Assembly (NCBI GenBank): GCA_031550755.1
Contig: JAVBOJ010000020.1
Location: forward strand, 1 to 21,855
Length of the DNA stretch: 21,855 bases
Source: JAVBOJ01 sp031550755
Lineage (GTDB): Bacteria; Bacillota; Clostridia; Oscillospirales; UBA929
Direction: 5' to 3'
This document shows, in pieces, positions 7,141 to 14,625 of this stretch; position 1 is the stretch's first letter, and every line of letters starts with the position of its first letter. The position numbers and the translations under genes are program-made. The notes beneath the pieces are model-generated. The model saw nothing but the letters and a program-made list of their open reading frames with translations, was not told where the DNA came from and did no database searches.

Positions 7141-8003
7141 TCCTGACCATCTTGGCCGTTGTGGGCATTATCGTGGTTACGCCCCTCGTGGGCGGGCTGC
7201 TGTCGGGGCTGGACCGCAAGCTGTCGGCCCGGATGCAGCGGAGAAAAGGCCCGCCGCTTTTGCAACCGTTTTATGATGTGGGCAAGTTGTTTCAAAAACA
7301 GGCGGTCACCGCCGATTTTACCACGCAGTTTTATGTCTCCTTCGCGCTGCTGTTTATGATCGTGGCGGTCGTGCTGTTCTTTTTGGGGCTGGATCTGCTG
7401 CTGGTCATCTTCGGCATGATGCTCTCATCGGTGTTTATGGTGCTGATGGGCTACTCGGGCAACTCGCCGTACGCCGTCGTGGGCGCGCAGCGGGAGCTGT
7501 TGCAGGTCATGGCCTATGAGCCGATGGTGATTTTGGCCGCCGTGTCGCTGTACTATCTCGACGGCAATTTTCGTACCGACAGCTGCCTGCAAAACCCCCA
7601 TTCGGCGATTGTATCCCTGCCGCTGGTCTTTTTGGGCTTTTTGTTCATCTCGTCGTTCAAGCTGCGCAAATCGCCGTTTGACCTGTCCACCTCCCACCAC
7701 GGGCATCAGGAGCTGGTCAAGGGGCTGACCACCGAGCTCAACAGCCGCTGTCTGGCGCAGGTGGAGATTTTGCACTGGTACGAAACCGTGCTGGTGCTGG
7801 GGTATATGTTCATCTTTTTCGCCAACAAAAACCCGGTGAGCTGGGTGCTGGGCGGCTTGGGCTGTCTGGCGTGTTATATTTTGGAGGTTTTTGTGGACAA
7901 TACCGTTGCGCGGGTCAAGTGGGAAATGGCGCTGAAAACATCGTGGGCGGTCACCATCGTTTCGGTCGGTCTCAATCTGGCCGTGCTGGCAATTTTGAAA
8001 TAA
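7137..8003 (+). CDS. echB: Ech hydrogenase subunit B (NuoH-like membrane subunit)
   Basis: A 288-residue membrane protein of the NuoH / HycD / EchB family, which anchors the hydrogenase module to the ion-pumping part. The family loop RRKGPPLLQPFYDVGKLFQKQ lies near residues 37-57, the segment QRELLQVMAYEP marks a conserved cytoplasmic loop, and the acidic SRCLAQVEILHWYE motif precedes the last helices. Around seven to eight hydrophobic segments are visible. The ATG at 7137 overlaps the echA stop by 4 nt and has GGGAGGTG upstream, indicating translational coupling. The length is typical for the family. Confidence 0.93.
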   Translation: MILTILAVVGIIVVTPLVGGLLSGLDRKLSARMQRRKGPPLLQPFYDVGKLFQKQAVTADFTTQFYVSFALLFMIVAVVLFFLGLDLLLVIFGMMLSSVFMVLMGYSGNSPYAVVGAQRELLQVMAYEPMVILAAVSLYYLDGNFRTDSCLQNPHSAIVSLPLVFLGFLFISSFKLRKSPFDLSTSHHGHQELVKGLTTELNSRCLAQVEILHWYETVLVLGYMFIFFANKNPVSWVLGGLGCLACYILEVFVDNTVARVKWEMALKTSWAVTIVSVGLNLAVLAILK

Positions 8004-8016
8004 GGCGGCGTTTTTT

Positions 8017-8457
8017 GTGAGCGTTCTTCAAAAATCCCCGTGGATTCTGCATTATGACGGGTCGAGCTGCAACGGCTGTGATATCGAGGTGCTGGCCTGC
8101 CTGACGCCGCTGTACGACGTGGAGCGGTTCGGGGTCATCAACACCGGCAACCCCAAGCACGCCGATATTTTGCTCATCACCGGCGGCATCAACGCCCAGA
8201 ACGCCCCGGTGGTGCGCCAGCTGTTTGATCAGATGCCGCATCCGCGCGCCGTGGTCGCCGTAGGCATCTGCGCTTACAACGGCGGCATCTTCCGGGAATG
8301 CTACAATCTGCTCGGCGGCGCCGGGGAGGTCATCCCGGTGGACGTCTATGTGCCGGGCTGCGCCGCCCGGCCGGAGAATATTATCGACGGCGTGGTCAAG
8401 GCGCTGGCGGTGCTGGAAGAGCGCCGCGCACAGGGACGAAAGGGGAGCCGGACATGA
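8017..8457 (+). CDS. echC: Ech hydrogenase small subunit C (NuoB-like, [4Fe-4S])
   Basis: A 146-residue [NiFe]-hydrogenase small subunit of the NuoB type. It carries the four cysteines expected to bind the proximal [4Fe-4S] cluster: Cys18 and Cys21 (SSCNGCD), Cys85 (GICAYNGG) and Cys115 (PGCAARPE). It passes electrons from the EchF clusters to the nickel-iron site in EchE. The start is GTG at 8017, 13 nt after the echB stop, with an AAGGCGG-like site before it. Its stop overlaps the echD start. The single proximal cluster and short length separate it from uptake-hydrogenase small subunits, which carry more clusters and a Tat signal. Confidence 0.93.
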   Translation: MSVLQKSPWILHYDGSSCNGCDIEVLACLTPLYDVERFGVINTGNPKHADILLITGGINAQNAPVVRQLFDQMPHPRAVVAVGICAYNGGIFRECYNLLGGAGEVIPVDVYVPGCAARPENIIDGVVKALAVLEERRAQGRKGSRT

Positions 8458-8819
8458 CCGATGTGGAAACTGTCGCGCCGGAATATCTGCGCGACGCGGT
8501 GCGGGCGCTGGCCGAGCGGAAGCACCGGCTGGTGCAGATGCACGGACGCCGGGCCGTCGTCGGCGTGCATGACGGTGTTGAGATCACCTACACCTTTGAC
8601 AAGGACATGACCCTGCATCATTTGCGGGTGCTGCTGCCGCACGGGTGCGAGCTGGACAGCGTCAGCGAGCTGTACGCGTCGGCGTTTTTGTATGAAAACG
8701 AGATCAAAGACCTGTTTGGCGTGCCTTTTCACAATTTGACCGTGGATTATCACGGGGAATTTTACCGCACGGCGCAAAAAACGCCGATGAACGGCAGCGA
8801 GGAGAGCAGTCATGGCTGA
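8454..8819 (+). CDS. echD: Ech hydrogenase subunit D (NuoC-like)
   Basis: A 121-residue hydrophilic protein matching the 30-kDa NuoC/EchD family. The most diagnostic region is the C-terminal half, ASAFLYENEIKDLFGV, equivalent to the complex I motif with an acidic pair followed by DLFG; a basic MHGRRAVVGVHDG stretch lies before it. It is a structural partner that holds EchE and EchC together and binds no cofactor. The ATG at 8454 overlaps the echC stop (ATGA), with GGGGAG upstream. An in-frame extension upstream overlaps echC and is not used. The end overlaps the echE start by 8 nt. Confidence 0.88.
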   Translation: MTDVETVAPEYLRDAVRALAERKHRLVQMHGRRAVVGVHDGVEITYTFDKDMTLHHLRVLLPHGCELDSVSELYASAFLYENEIKDLFGVPFHNLTVDYHGEFYRTAQKTPMNGSEESSHG

Positions 8820-9891
8820 GAGGACAGTCATTCCCTTCGGGCCGCAGCATCCCGTGCTGCCCGAGCCGATTCATTTGGATTTGGTCATCGAGGACGAGCG
8901 GGTGGTGGAAGCCATCCCGTCCATCGGATACATCCACCGGGGGTTGGAAAAGCTGGTGGAAAAGAAGGATTATCAGGAATATGTCTATGTCGCCGAGCGC
9001 ATCTGCGGCATTTGCAGCTTTATGCACGGCATGGGATACTGCATGGCGGTGGAGAAGCTCCTGGGGCTGACGCTCTCGTCGCGCGCCGAATACCTGCGGG
9101 TCATTTGGGCCGAACTGTCGCGCATCCACAGCCACCTGCTCTGGCTGGGGCTGCTGGCCGACGGGTTCGGCTACGAAAACCTGTTTATGCAAAGCTGGCG
9201 TCTGCGCGAAACGGTGCTGGATATCTTCGACATGACGACCGGCGGGCGGATCATTTTCTCGGTCTGCAAAATCGGCGGCCTGCGCCGCGATATGGAGGCC
9301 GATATGCTGGCCCGCGTGGCCGATAAGCTGGCCGCGCTGGAGGAAGCCCTGCTGGGGCTGACCACCGCTTTTTTGCGGGATTCCTCGGTGCAGCACCGGC
9401 TGCGCGGCGTGGGCATCATGACGGCGGAGGACGCCGCCGCGCTGGGCGCGGTGGGGCCGATGGCGCGCGCGTCGGGGCTGAAGCTGGACATGCGCCTGAC
9501 CGGCTATTCGATTTACAGGGAGCTGGAATTTGCCCCTGTCACCCGCGAGGAGGGCGACTGCTACGCCCGCTGCGCCGTGCGTTTGGACGAGGTATATCAG
9601 TCGATCCGGCTGATCCGCCAGTGTATCGCCCAGATCCCCGACGGGCCGGTGGATCAGAAGGTGACCGGCAACCCCGACGGGGAATACTTCGCCCGGCTGG
9701 AGCAGCCGCGCGGCGAGGTCATCTATTACGCCCGCGGCAACGGCACCAAGTTTTTGGATCGTATGCGGGTGCGCACGCCGACCTTTGCCAACCTGCCGGC
9801 GCTCATCCATACGCTCAAGGACTGTTCGCTGGCCGATGTGCCCATGCTGGTGCTGACCATCGACCCCTGCATTAGTTGTACCGAGAGGTGA
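8812..9891 (+). CDS. echE: Ech hydrogenase large subunit E ([NiFe] catalytic subunit)
   Basis: A 359-residue [NiFe]-hydrogenase large subunit of the NuoD/EchE type, the site of H2 formation. The N-terminal nickel-binding motif RICGIC (Cys65, Cys68) and the C-terminal motif DPCISC (Cys353, Cys356) supply the four cysteines of the active site; the conserved PFGPQHP start and GYIHRGLE segment are also present. The protein ends TER, so Arg359 occupies the position after which maturation proteases normally cut, and no C-terminal extension exists. This fits the absence of a protease gene among the hyp genes. It overlaps echD by 8 nt and GAGGAG precedes the ATG. Confidence 0.95.
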   Translation: MAERTVIPFGPQHPVLPEPIHLDLVIEDERVVEAIPSIGYIHRGLEKLVEKKDYQEYVYVAERICGICSFMHGMGYCMAVEKLLGLTLSSRAEYLRVIWAELSRIHSHLLWLGLLADGFGYENLFMQSWRLRETVLDIFDMTTGGRIIFSVCKIGGLRRDMEADMLARVADKLAALEEALLGLTTAFLRDSSVQHRLRGVGIMTAEDAAALGAVGPMARASGLKLDMRLTGYSIYRELEFAPVTREEGDCYARCAVRLDEVYQSIRLIRQCIAQIPDGPVDQKVTGNPDGEYFARLEQPRGEVIYYARGNGTKFLDRMRVRTPTFANLPALIHTLKDCSLADVPMLVLTIDPCISCTER

Positions 9892-9895
9892 AACC

Positions 9896-10249
9896 ATGTC
9901 TGTACTGGCCAATTTTCGGGAAAGTCTCGGCAATTTGATCAAAAAACCGGCGACGCTGGCCTATCCCGCCGCGCCCCGGCCGCTCTATGAGCGGACGCGC
10001 GGGCATGTCGCCATTGACGTGCCGGCCTGTATTTTCTGCGGGCTGTGCCAGCGCAAATGCCCCACCGGAGCCATCACCGTGACAAAACCGGAGAGCTCGT
10101 GGCGCATCCGGCGGATGCAGTGCATCCAGTGCGGCGCGTGCGTCGAGGTCTGCCCCAAGAAGTGTTTGGCACTTTTGCCCGAGCCGACCGCCCCGGACGC
10201 CGGCCCCGTGGAGGACGAATTTTGCGGCGCGGTGAAAACCGATGCATGA
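9896..10249 (+). CDS. echF: Ech hydrogenase subunit F (2[4Fe-4S] ferredoxin-like)
   Basis: A 117-residue polyferredoxin of the NuoI/EchF type. Two complete CxxCxxCxxxCP motifs, CIFCGLCQRKCP and CIQCGACVEVCP, each predict one [4Fe-4S] cluster, about 30 residues apart. The subunit accepts electrons from soluble reduced ferredoxin and hands them to EchC. It starts 4 nt after the echE stop with GAGAGGTG upstream, and its end overlaps hypA by 8 nt. No NAD- or formate-binding partner is encoded nearby, consistent with ferredoxin as the electron donor. Confidence 0.93.
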   Translation: MSVLANFRESLGNLIKKPATLAYPAAPRPLYERTRGHVAIDVPACIFCGLCQRKCPTGAITVTKPESSWRIRRMQCIQCGACVEVCPKKCLALLPEPTAPDAGPVEDEFCGAVKTDA

Positions 10250-10577
10250 ATACCCTGCGGCGCAAAGGATTGTGGAGATTGCCGCCGAGGCGGCGGGAGC
10301 CCGCCGGGTGCGGCGCGTCACCCTCGTCATGGGAGATGCTTGCGGCTACCTGCCCGAGAGCATCGCGCTGTTTTTCGAGTTGCTCGGCGAAGGGACGGCT
10401 TGTGAGGCCGCCGCTTTGAACATAGAGCGCACCGTGTCCAAGCTCCGTTGCACCGCCTGCGGCGCGCTGTTTGTCCGCGCGCCGTTTTCCTTTGACTGCC
10501 CCGATTGCGGCGGGGCGGGTGCGCCCACCGAGCTGGGGCGCGAATTTGCGGTAGAATCGATTGAAATCGAGGAATGA
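10242..10577 (+). CDS. hypA: hydrogenase nickel insertion protein HypA
   Basis: A 111-residue nickel metallochaperone. The N-terminal Met-His-Glu places the nickel-binding His2 as in all HypA proteins, and the zinc site is formed by CTACG and CPDCG (two CxxC pairs in the C-terminal half). With HypB it delivers nickel to the EchE precursor after the iron centre is in place. The ATG at 10242 overlaps the end of echF by 8 nt, so hydrogenase and maturation genes are probably on one transcript. Confidence 0.93.
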   Translation: MHEYPAAQRIVEIAAEAAGARRVRRVTLVMGDACGYLPESIALFFELLGEGTACEAAALNIERTVSKLRCTACGALFVRAPFSFDCPDCGGAGAPTELGREFAVESIEIEE

Positions 10578-10579
10578 GC

Positions 10580-11227
10580 ATGAGTGAAATCACTGTGGCG
10601 CAGGCGGTTCTGGCGCAAAATGAGGCGCGCGCCGCCGCGCTCAACGCCCGGTTCGCCGCGCGCGGTATCTTCGCCGTCAACGTGATGGGCGCGCCCGGCA
10701 TCGGCAAGACGTCGGTCATCGAGGGGCTCTGCCGGCAGTTGACCTGCCCCTGCGCCGTCATCGAGGGCGACATCCAGTCCGAGCTGGACACCCTGCGGCT
10801 GAAGGGCTGCGGCATTTCCGCCCATCAGATCAACACCGGCGGCGCCTGTCATCTGGAAACACCGCTCATCGAGGCGGCGGCCGAGGCGCTCGCGCCGGCC
10901 GATCACAGCGTGTTGTTCATCGAGAACATCGGCAATCTGGTCTGCCCGGCGGAGTTTATGATCGGGGAGCATGTCAAGCTGCTCATCTGCGCCGTCACCG
11001 ACGGCAGCGACAAGCCGTACAAATACCCGCTGGCGTTTGAAAAGGCCGATCTCATCGTGCTGAACAAATGCGACTTGCTGCCGTATGTGGACTTTGACGA
11101 GGCGTTTTTCCTGCGCGGCGTGCGGGCGCTGAACCCGGACGCGCCGGTGCTGAAAACGGCGGCGCGGGCAGGCGAGGGACTGGAAGAGGTGGCGCGGTGG
11201 CTGAGCGGCGCTATGAGCGCGTTGTAA
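10580..11227 (+). CDS. hypB: hydrogenase nickel incorporation GTPase HypB
   Basis: A 215-residue SIMIBI-class GTPase that drives nickel transfer with HypA. It has the P-loop GAPGIGKT (38-45), the family's central metal site with Cys90-His91 and Cys122 around ENIGN, and the guanine-specificity motif NKCD (162-165). The N-terminal CxxCGC and histidine-rich stretches found in some HypB proteins are absent, so nickel storage is unlikely. The ATG at 10580 is preferred because GAGGA lies 6 nt upstream; the ATG at 10574 abuts that site. The 3' end overlaps hypF by 31 nt. Confidence 0.92.
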   Translation: MSEITVAQAVLAQNEARAAALNARFAARGIFAVNVMGAPGIGKTSVIEGLCRQLTCPCAVIEGDIQSELDTLRLKGCGISAHQINTGGACHLETPLIEAAAEALAPADHSVLFIENIGNLVCPAEFMIGEHVKLLICAVTDGSDKPYKYPLAFEKADLIVLNKCDLLPYVDFDEAFFLRGVRALNPDAPVLKTAARAGEGLEEVARWLSGAMSAL

Positions 11228-13374
11228 TCTCCGGCACGGTGCAGGGCGTGGGCTTTCGTCCCGCGGTCTGCCGTTTGGCGTTGTCCATGGGCGTCGTCGG
11301 CTCGGTCAAAAACGCCGGCGGGCAGGTCATTTTGCGTGCCGCCGCCGAGGAATCGGCGCTGGAACGCTTTTTGGACGAGGTGCGCCGCATCCCGGGTGCG
11401 CGTGTTGAAGCTGTTGCGCGGGAGGAGCTTCCGCCGTTTGTGGCGGAGGGGTTTGCCATCGAGGAGAGCGAGGACGGCGCGGTGGCGGAGCTGGCGCTGA
11501 CGCCCGATCTGCCGGTCTGTCCCGATTGCGCCGCCGAGCTGTTTGACCCGAACAATCGGCGGCATTGGCATCCGCTGATCAGCTGCGCCGCTTGCGGCCC
11601 TAGGTTTACCATCCTGCAAAGGACGCCGTACGACCGGGACAATACCGCCCTGCGGGACTTTGCGATGTGCCCCGCCTGCGCGGCGGAATATGCCGCGCGG
11701 GACGACCGCCGGTTCCACGCGCAGACCATTTCCTGCCATGTCTGTGGGCCGCAGACGCGCTATGTGCGCGGCGGCGAGGAATTTTGGGGCGCGGAGGCCG
11801 TCCGGGCGGCGGCACGCGACCTCGAAAACGAAGGGCTCGTGGCCGTCAAGGGCATCGGCGGGTATCATCTGGCCTGTCTGCCGTCGTCGGAGACGGCGGT
11901 GGCGGAATTGCGGCGGCGCAAGGGGCGGGAGAAAAAGCCCTTCGCCGTGTTGTTTGAAGACCTGGAGGCGGTCACGCGCCTCTATTTCGCCGATGCGGCG
12001 GAGCGCGCGCTGCTGGCTTCACCCGCCCGCCCCATCGTGCTGCTGGACGGGCAAGACCCGGATTTCGCGCCCGGCGTCTGCGCCGGCAGCCCGCAAACCG
12101 GGTGCTTTCTGGCCTACACACCGTTGCAGCACTTGCTGCTGCGGGCGACCGGCCCGCTGGTCATGACCAGCCTGAACGCAAGCGGCAGCCCCATTTTGAC
12201 CGACGAGGCCGCCGCACTGGCCTTCCCGGGTCTGAGCGGCGTACTGACCCATGACCGCCCCATTTTGCGGCCGCTGGACGATTCGGTGACGCGGGTGAGT
12301 CGCGGCGCGCCGCGCGTCCTCCGGCGGGGACGGGGCCTAGTGCCCGGCGCGGTACCCTTTCCGGAGGCGAAGCCGATTTTGGCGCTGGGCGGCGACCTAA
12401 AAGCTGCGTTTTGCATAGCGGCGCAAGGGAAGGCGGTTTTGTCCGCGCCGTTTGGCGATCTGGACGATGCGGCGGTGCGCGTGAGCTACGAGCGCGAACT
12501 GCGGGAGACGCTGCGTCTGCTTCGCGTACAGCCCGCGCGGGTGGCGCGGGATCTGCACCCCGGCTATTTTGGAACGAAGCTCGCGCCGACGCTTGGGGCG
12601 CAAGTGCTTCCGGTGCAGCATCACCACGCGCACATCGCCGCCGTCATGGCTGAGCACCGTCTGACCGGGCGGGTGATCGGCGCGGCGCTGGACGGGACGG
12701 GCTACGGCCCGGACGGGACGGTCTGGGGCGGGGAGGTGCTGGTGTGCGACGAACGGTCGTTTGCGCGGTTTGCCCATCTGCCCGCCGTGACCATGACAGG
12801 CGGCGACAACGCCGCACGGGACGCACGCATCGCGCTGGACTGTTACCTCCACGCCGCCGGCCTTCCGGTACGCAATCCCTTGATCCCCAAGGCGTTGCGC
12901 ACCGGAGTCAACACCGTGACGACCACCAGCGCCGGGCGGCTGTTTGACGCGGTATCCTGTTTTTTGGGGCTCTGCGAGACGAACGAATACGAGGGACAGT
13001 GCGCCGTCGAGCTGGAGCGCGCCGCCGCGCGGGCGTTGGCGCGGGGCGCGGAGGGCACGGCGCTGACTATCGAACGCCTGTGGGCGGAGCTTTTCGCGGC
13101 GGACAAAACCGACCGTGACACGCTGGCGCTGGCCTTTCACCGGGCGCTGGCCGAGTGGATCGCGTTGCGTTGCAAGGCGGCGCGGGAAAAAACCGGCATC
13201 GCCCGCGCGGCGCTGGGCGGCGGCGTGTTTCAAAATGAATTGCTGCTGAACTTCACGGCCGAACGGCTGACAGCCGACGGCTTTTCGGTGTTTTATAACC
13301 GCGATTTTCCGTCGGGCGACGGGGCGCTGGCCTTGGGACAGGCCTATATCGCAAGCATTTTCGAGGAGGGATGA
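11197..13374 (+). CDS. hypF: carbamoyltransferase HypF
   Basis: A 725-residue enzyme that turns carbamoyl phosphate into the thiocarbamate on HypE, the source of the active-site cyanide ligands. Domains in order: acylphosphatase (GTVQGVGFRP, Arg21), a double zinc finger with four CxxC pairs (Cys108/111, 130/133, 158/161, 180/183), a YrdC-like nucleotide-binding domain (about 195-370), and the Kae1-like carbamoyltransferase domain with HHHAH and LDGTGYGPDGTVWGGE. The length is normal. The GTG at 11197 has AGAGGTG upstream and gives the complete acylphosphatase domain despite a 31-nt overlap with hypB. The stop lies 2 nt before the hypC ATG. Confidence 0.95.
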   Translation: MAERRYERVVISGTVQGVGFRPAVCRLALSMGVVGSVKNAGGQVILRAAAEESALERFLDEVRRIPGARVEAVAREELPPFVAEGFAIEESEDGAVAELALTPDLPVCPDCAAELFDPNNRRHWHPLISCAACGPRFTILQRTPYDRDNTALRDFAMCPACAAEYAARDDRRFHAQTISCHVCGPQTRYVRGGEEFWGAEAVRAAARDLENEGLVAVKGIGGYHLACLPSSETAVAELRRRKGREKKPFAVLFEDLEAVTRLYFADAAERALLASPARPIVLLDGQDPDFAPGVCAGSPQTGCFLAYTPLQHLLLRATGPLVMTSLNASGSPILTDEAAALAFPGLSGVLTHDRPILRPLDDSVTRVSRGAPRVLRRGRGLVPGAVPFPEAKPILALGGDLKAAFCIAAQGKAVLSAPFGDLDDAAVRVSYERELRETLRLLRVQPARVARDLHPGYFGTKLAPTLGAQVLPVQHHHAHIAAVMAEHRLTGRVIGAALDGTGYGPDGTVWGGEVLVCDERSFARFAHLPAVTMTGGDNAARDARIALDCYLHAAGLPVRNPLIPKALRTGVNTVTTTSAGRLFDAVSCFLGLCETNEYEGQCAVELERAAARALARGAEGTALTIERLWAELFAADKTDRDTLALAFHRALAEWIALRCKAAREKTGIARAALGGGVFQNELLLNFTAERLTADGFSVFYNRDFPSGDGALALGQAYIASIFEEG

Positions 13375-13376
13375 CC

Positions 13377-13598
13377 ATGTGCGTAGCCATTGCGGGGCAG
13401 GTGCTCGCGCTTTGCGGGGACACCGCCCGCGTCAGCGTGCGCGGCAATGTGACCGAGGTGCATGTCGGTCTGGTGACGCCCGAGGTGGGCGATTTTGTGC
13501 TGGTACACGCCGGCTGTGCGCTGCAAATCCTGCCCGACGGGGCGGAGCTCGAGGCGCTGCTGGACGAGGTGCTGGAGGCTTCGCATGAAGCCCCTTGA
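13377..13598 (+). CDS. hypC: hydrogenase assembly chaperone HypC
   Basis: A 73-residue HypC/HybG chaperone that carries the Fe(CN)2CO unit with HypD and docks with the large subunit. The mature N-terminal Cys2 is essential in this family, which decides the start: the ATG at 13377 gives Met-Cys-Val, with GGAGGG 6 nt upstream, whereas the ATG at 13371 would bury the cysteine. The HVGLVTPEVGDFVLVHAGCALQ region is the typical OB-fold core. The 3' end overlaps hypD by 14 nt. Confidence 0.93.
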   Translation: MCVAIAGQVLALCGDTARVSVRGNVTEVHVGLVTPEVGDFVLVHAGCALQILPDGAELEALLDEVLEASHEAP

Positions 13599-14625
13599 CG
13601 CGGTTTTGGCGGATATCCGCGCCTATGACGGCCCGCCGGCGCGGGTGATGGAGATCTGCGGCACACACACCGCCGCCATCTTGCGCAGCGGCTTGCGGGA
13701 ACTGTTGCCGCTGGACGTACGGCTGCTGTCGGGGCCGGGCTGCCCGGTCTGCGTGACGCCGGCCGGCGCCATCGACCGGCTGGTGGAATTGTCCCTCGCG
13801 CCGGACACCTGCGTGGTCTGCTTCGGCGACATGCTGCGGGTGCCGGGCACCGCCGGGTCGCTGGCCGAGGCGCGCGCGCGGGGCGGACAGGTGCGTATGA
13901 TTTACACGCCGCTGGCGGCGCTTTCGCTTGCAAAAGAGCACCCGCAGACGCGGTTTGTCTTAGCGGCGGTAGGGTTTGAGACCACCGCGCCGGTCTTCGC
14001 GCTGGCGATGAAGCGGGCGCGGGAGGAAGGGTTGGCAAACCTCCGTTTTGTCACGGCGCTCAAAACGGTCTTTCCCGCCGTAGAGTTGGTGATGAATACG
14101 AAAAACCCGCCCGACGCGCTGATCTGCCCCGGGCATGTGGGCGCGGTGACCGGGCAGGTACCGTTTGCGGCGCTGGCGGCGCGGTACGGCAAGCCGTTTG
14201 TCATGGCGGGGTTTGAGCCGGCGCATGTCGCGGCGGCGGTCTGGCGGATTTTGCGGATGCTGAAACGGGGCGAGGCGGGGATTCAAAACCTCTATCCCGA
14301 GGTCGTCCGGCCGGCGGGCAACCCGCGGGCGGCGGCGCTCTTGGAGGAGGTCTACACCTTGCGCAACAGCGATTGGCGCGGTTTGGGAGTTCTTCCAAAT
14401 TCCGGCTATGCGCCGCGCGAGCCGTACGCGGCATGGGAGCTGGGATATGACGACGGCGGCGCATCGGACGGCTGCGCCTGCGGCGCGGTGCTGCTGGGCG
14501 AAATGTCACCGCCCGACTGCCCGCTCTACGGGCAAACCTGCACGCCCGCAAGCCCTGTCGGCCCCTGCATGGTGTCGGGCGAGGGCGCGTGCGGGCTGTG
14601 GTATTCGGGAGGAGGAGCCGTATGA
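13585..14625 (+). CDS. hypD: hydrogenase formation protein HypD
   Basis: A 346-residue [4Fe-4S] protein that, with HypC and HypE, assembles the iron centre and its cyanide and CO ligands. Conserved motifs include EICGTHT (Cys25), SGPGCPVCVTP (Cys53, Cys56), GFETTAP, and the C-terminal cysteine-rich region DGCACGAVLLGEMSPPDCPLYG, which binds the cluster. The ATG at 13585 is used because GGAGG lies 6 nt upstream and the family start is just here; the frame is open earlier only through hypC. The stop overlaps the hypE ATG. Confidence 0.94.
   Translation: MKPLDAVLADIRAYDGPPARVMEICGTHTAAILRSGLRELLPLDVRLLSGPGCPVCVTPAGAIDRLVELSLAPDTCVVCFGDMLRVPGTAGSLAEARARGGQVRMIYTPLAALSLAKEHPQTRFVLAAVGFETTAPVFALAMKRAREEGLANLRFVTALKTVFPAVELVMNTKNPPDALICPGHVGAVTGQVPFAALAARYGKPFVMAGFEPAHVAAAVWRILRMLKRGEAGIQNLYPEVVRPAGNPRAAALLEEVYTLRNSDWRGLGVLPNSGYAPREPYAAWELGYDDGGASDGCACGAVLLGEMSPPDCPLYGQTCTPASPVGPCMVSGEGACGLWYSGGGAV

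Noticed and set aside
8704..9942. 412-codon minus-strand frame opposite echE
   Set aside because: Antisense shadow of a clearly conserved hydrogenase gene; no ribosome-binding site or recognisable domain.
12397..13233. 278-codon minus-strand frame opposite hypF
   Set aside because: Shadow of the hypF carbamoyltransferase domain; composition not protein-like.
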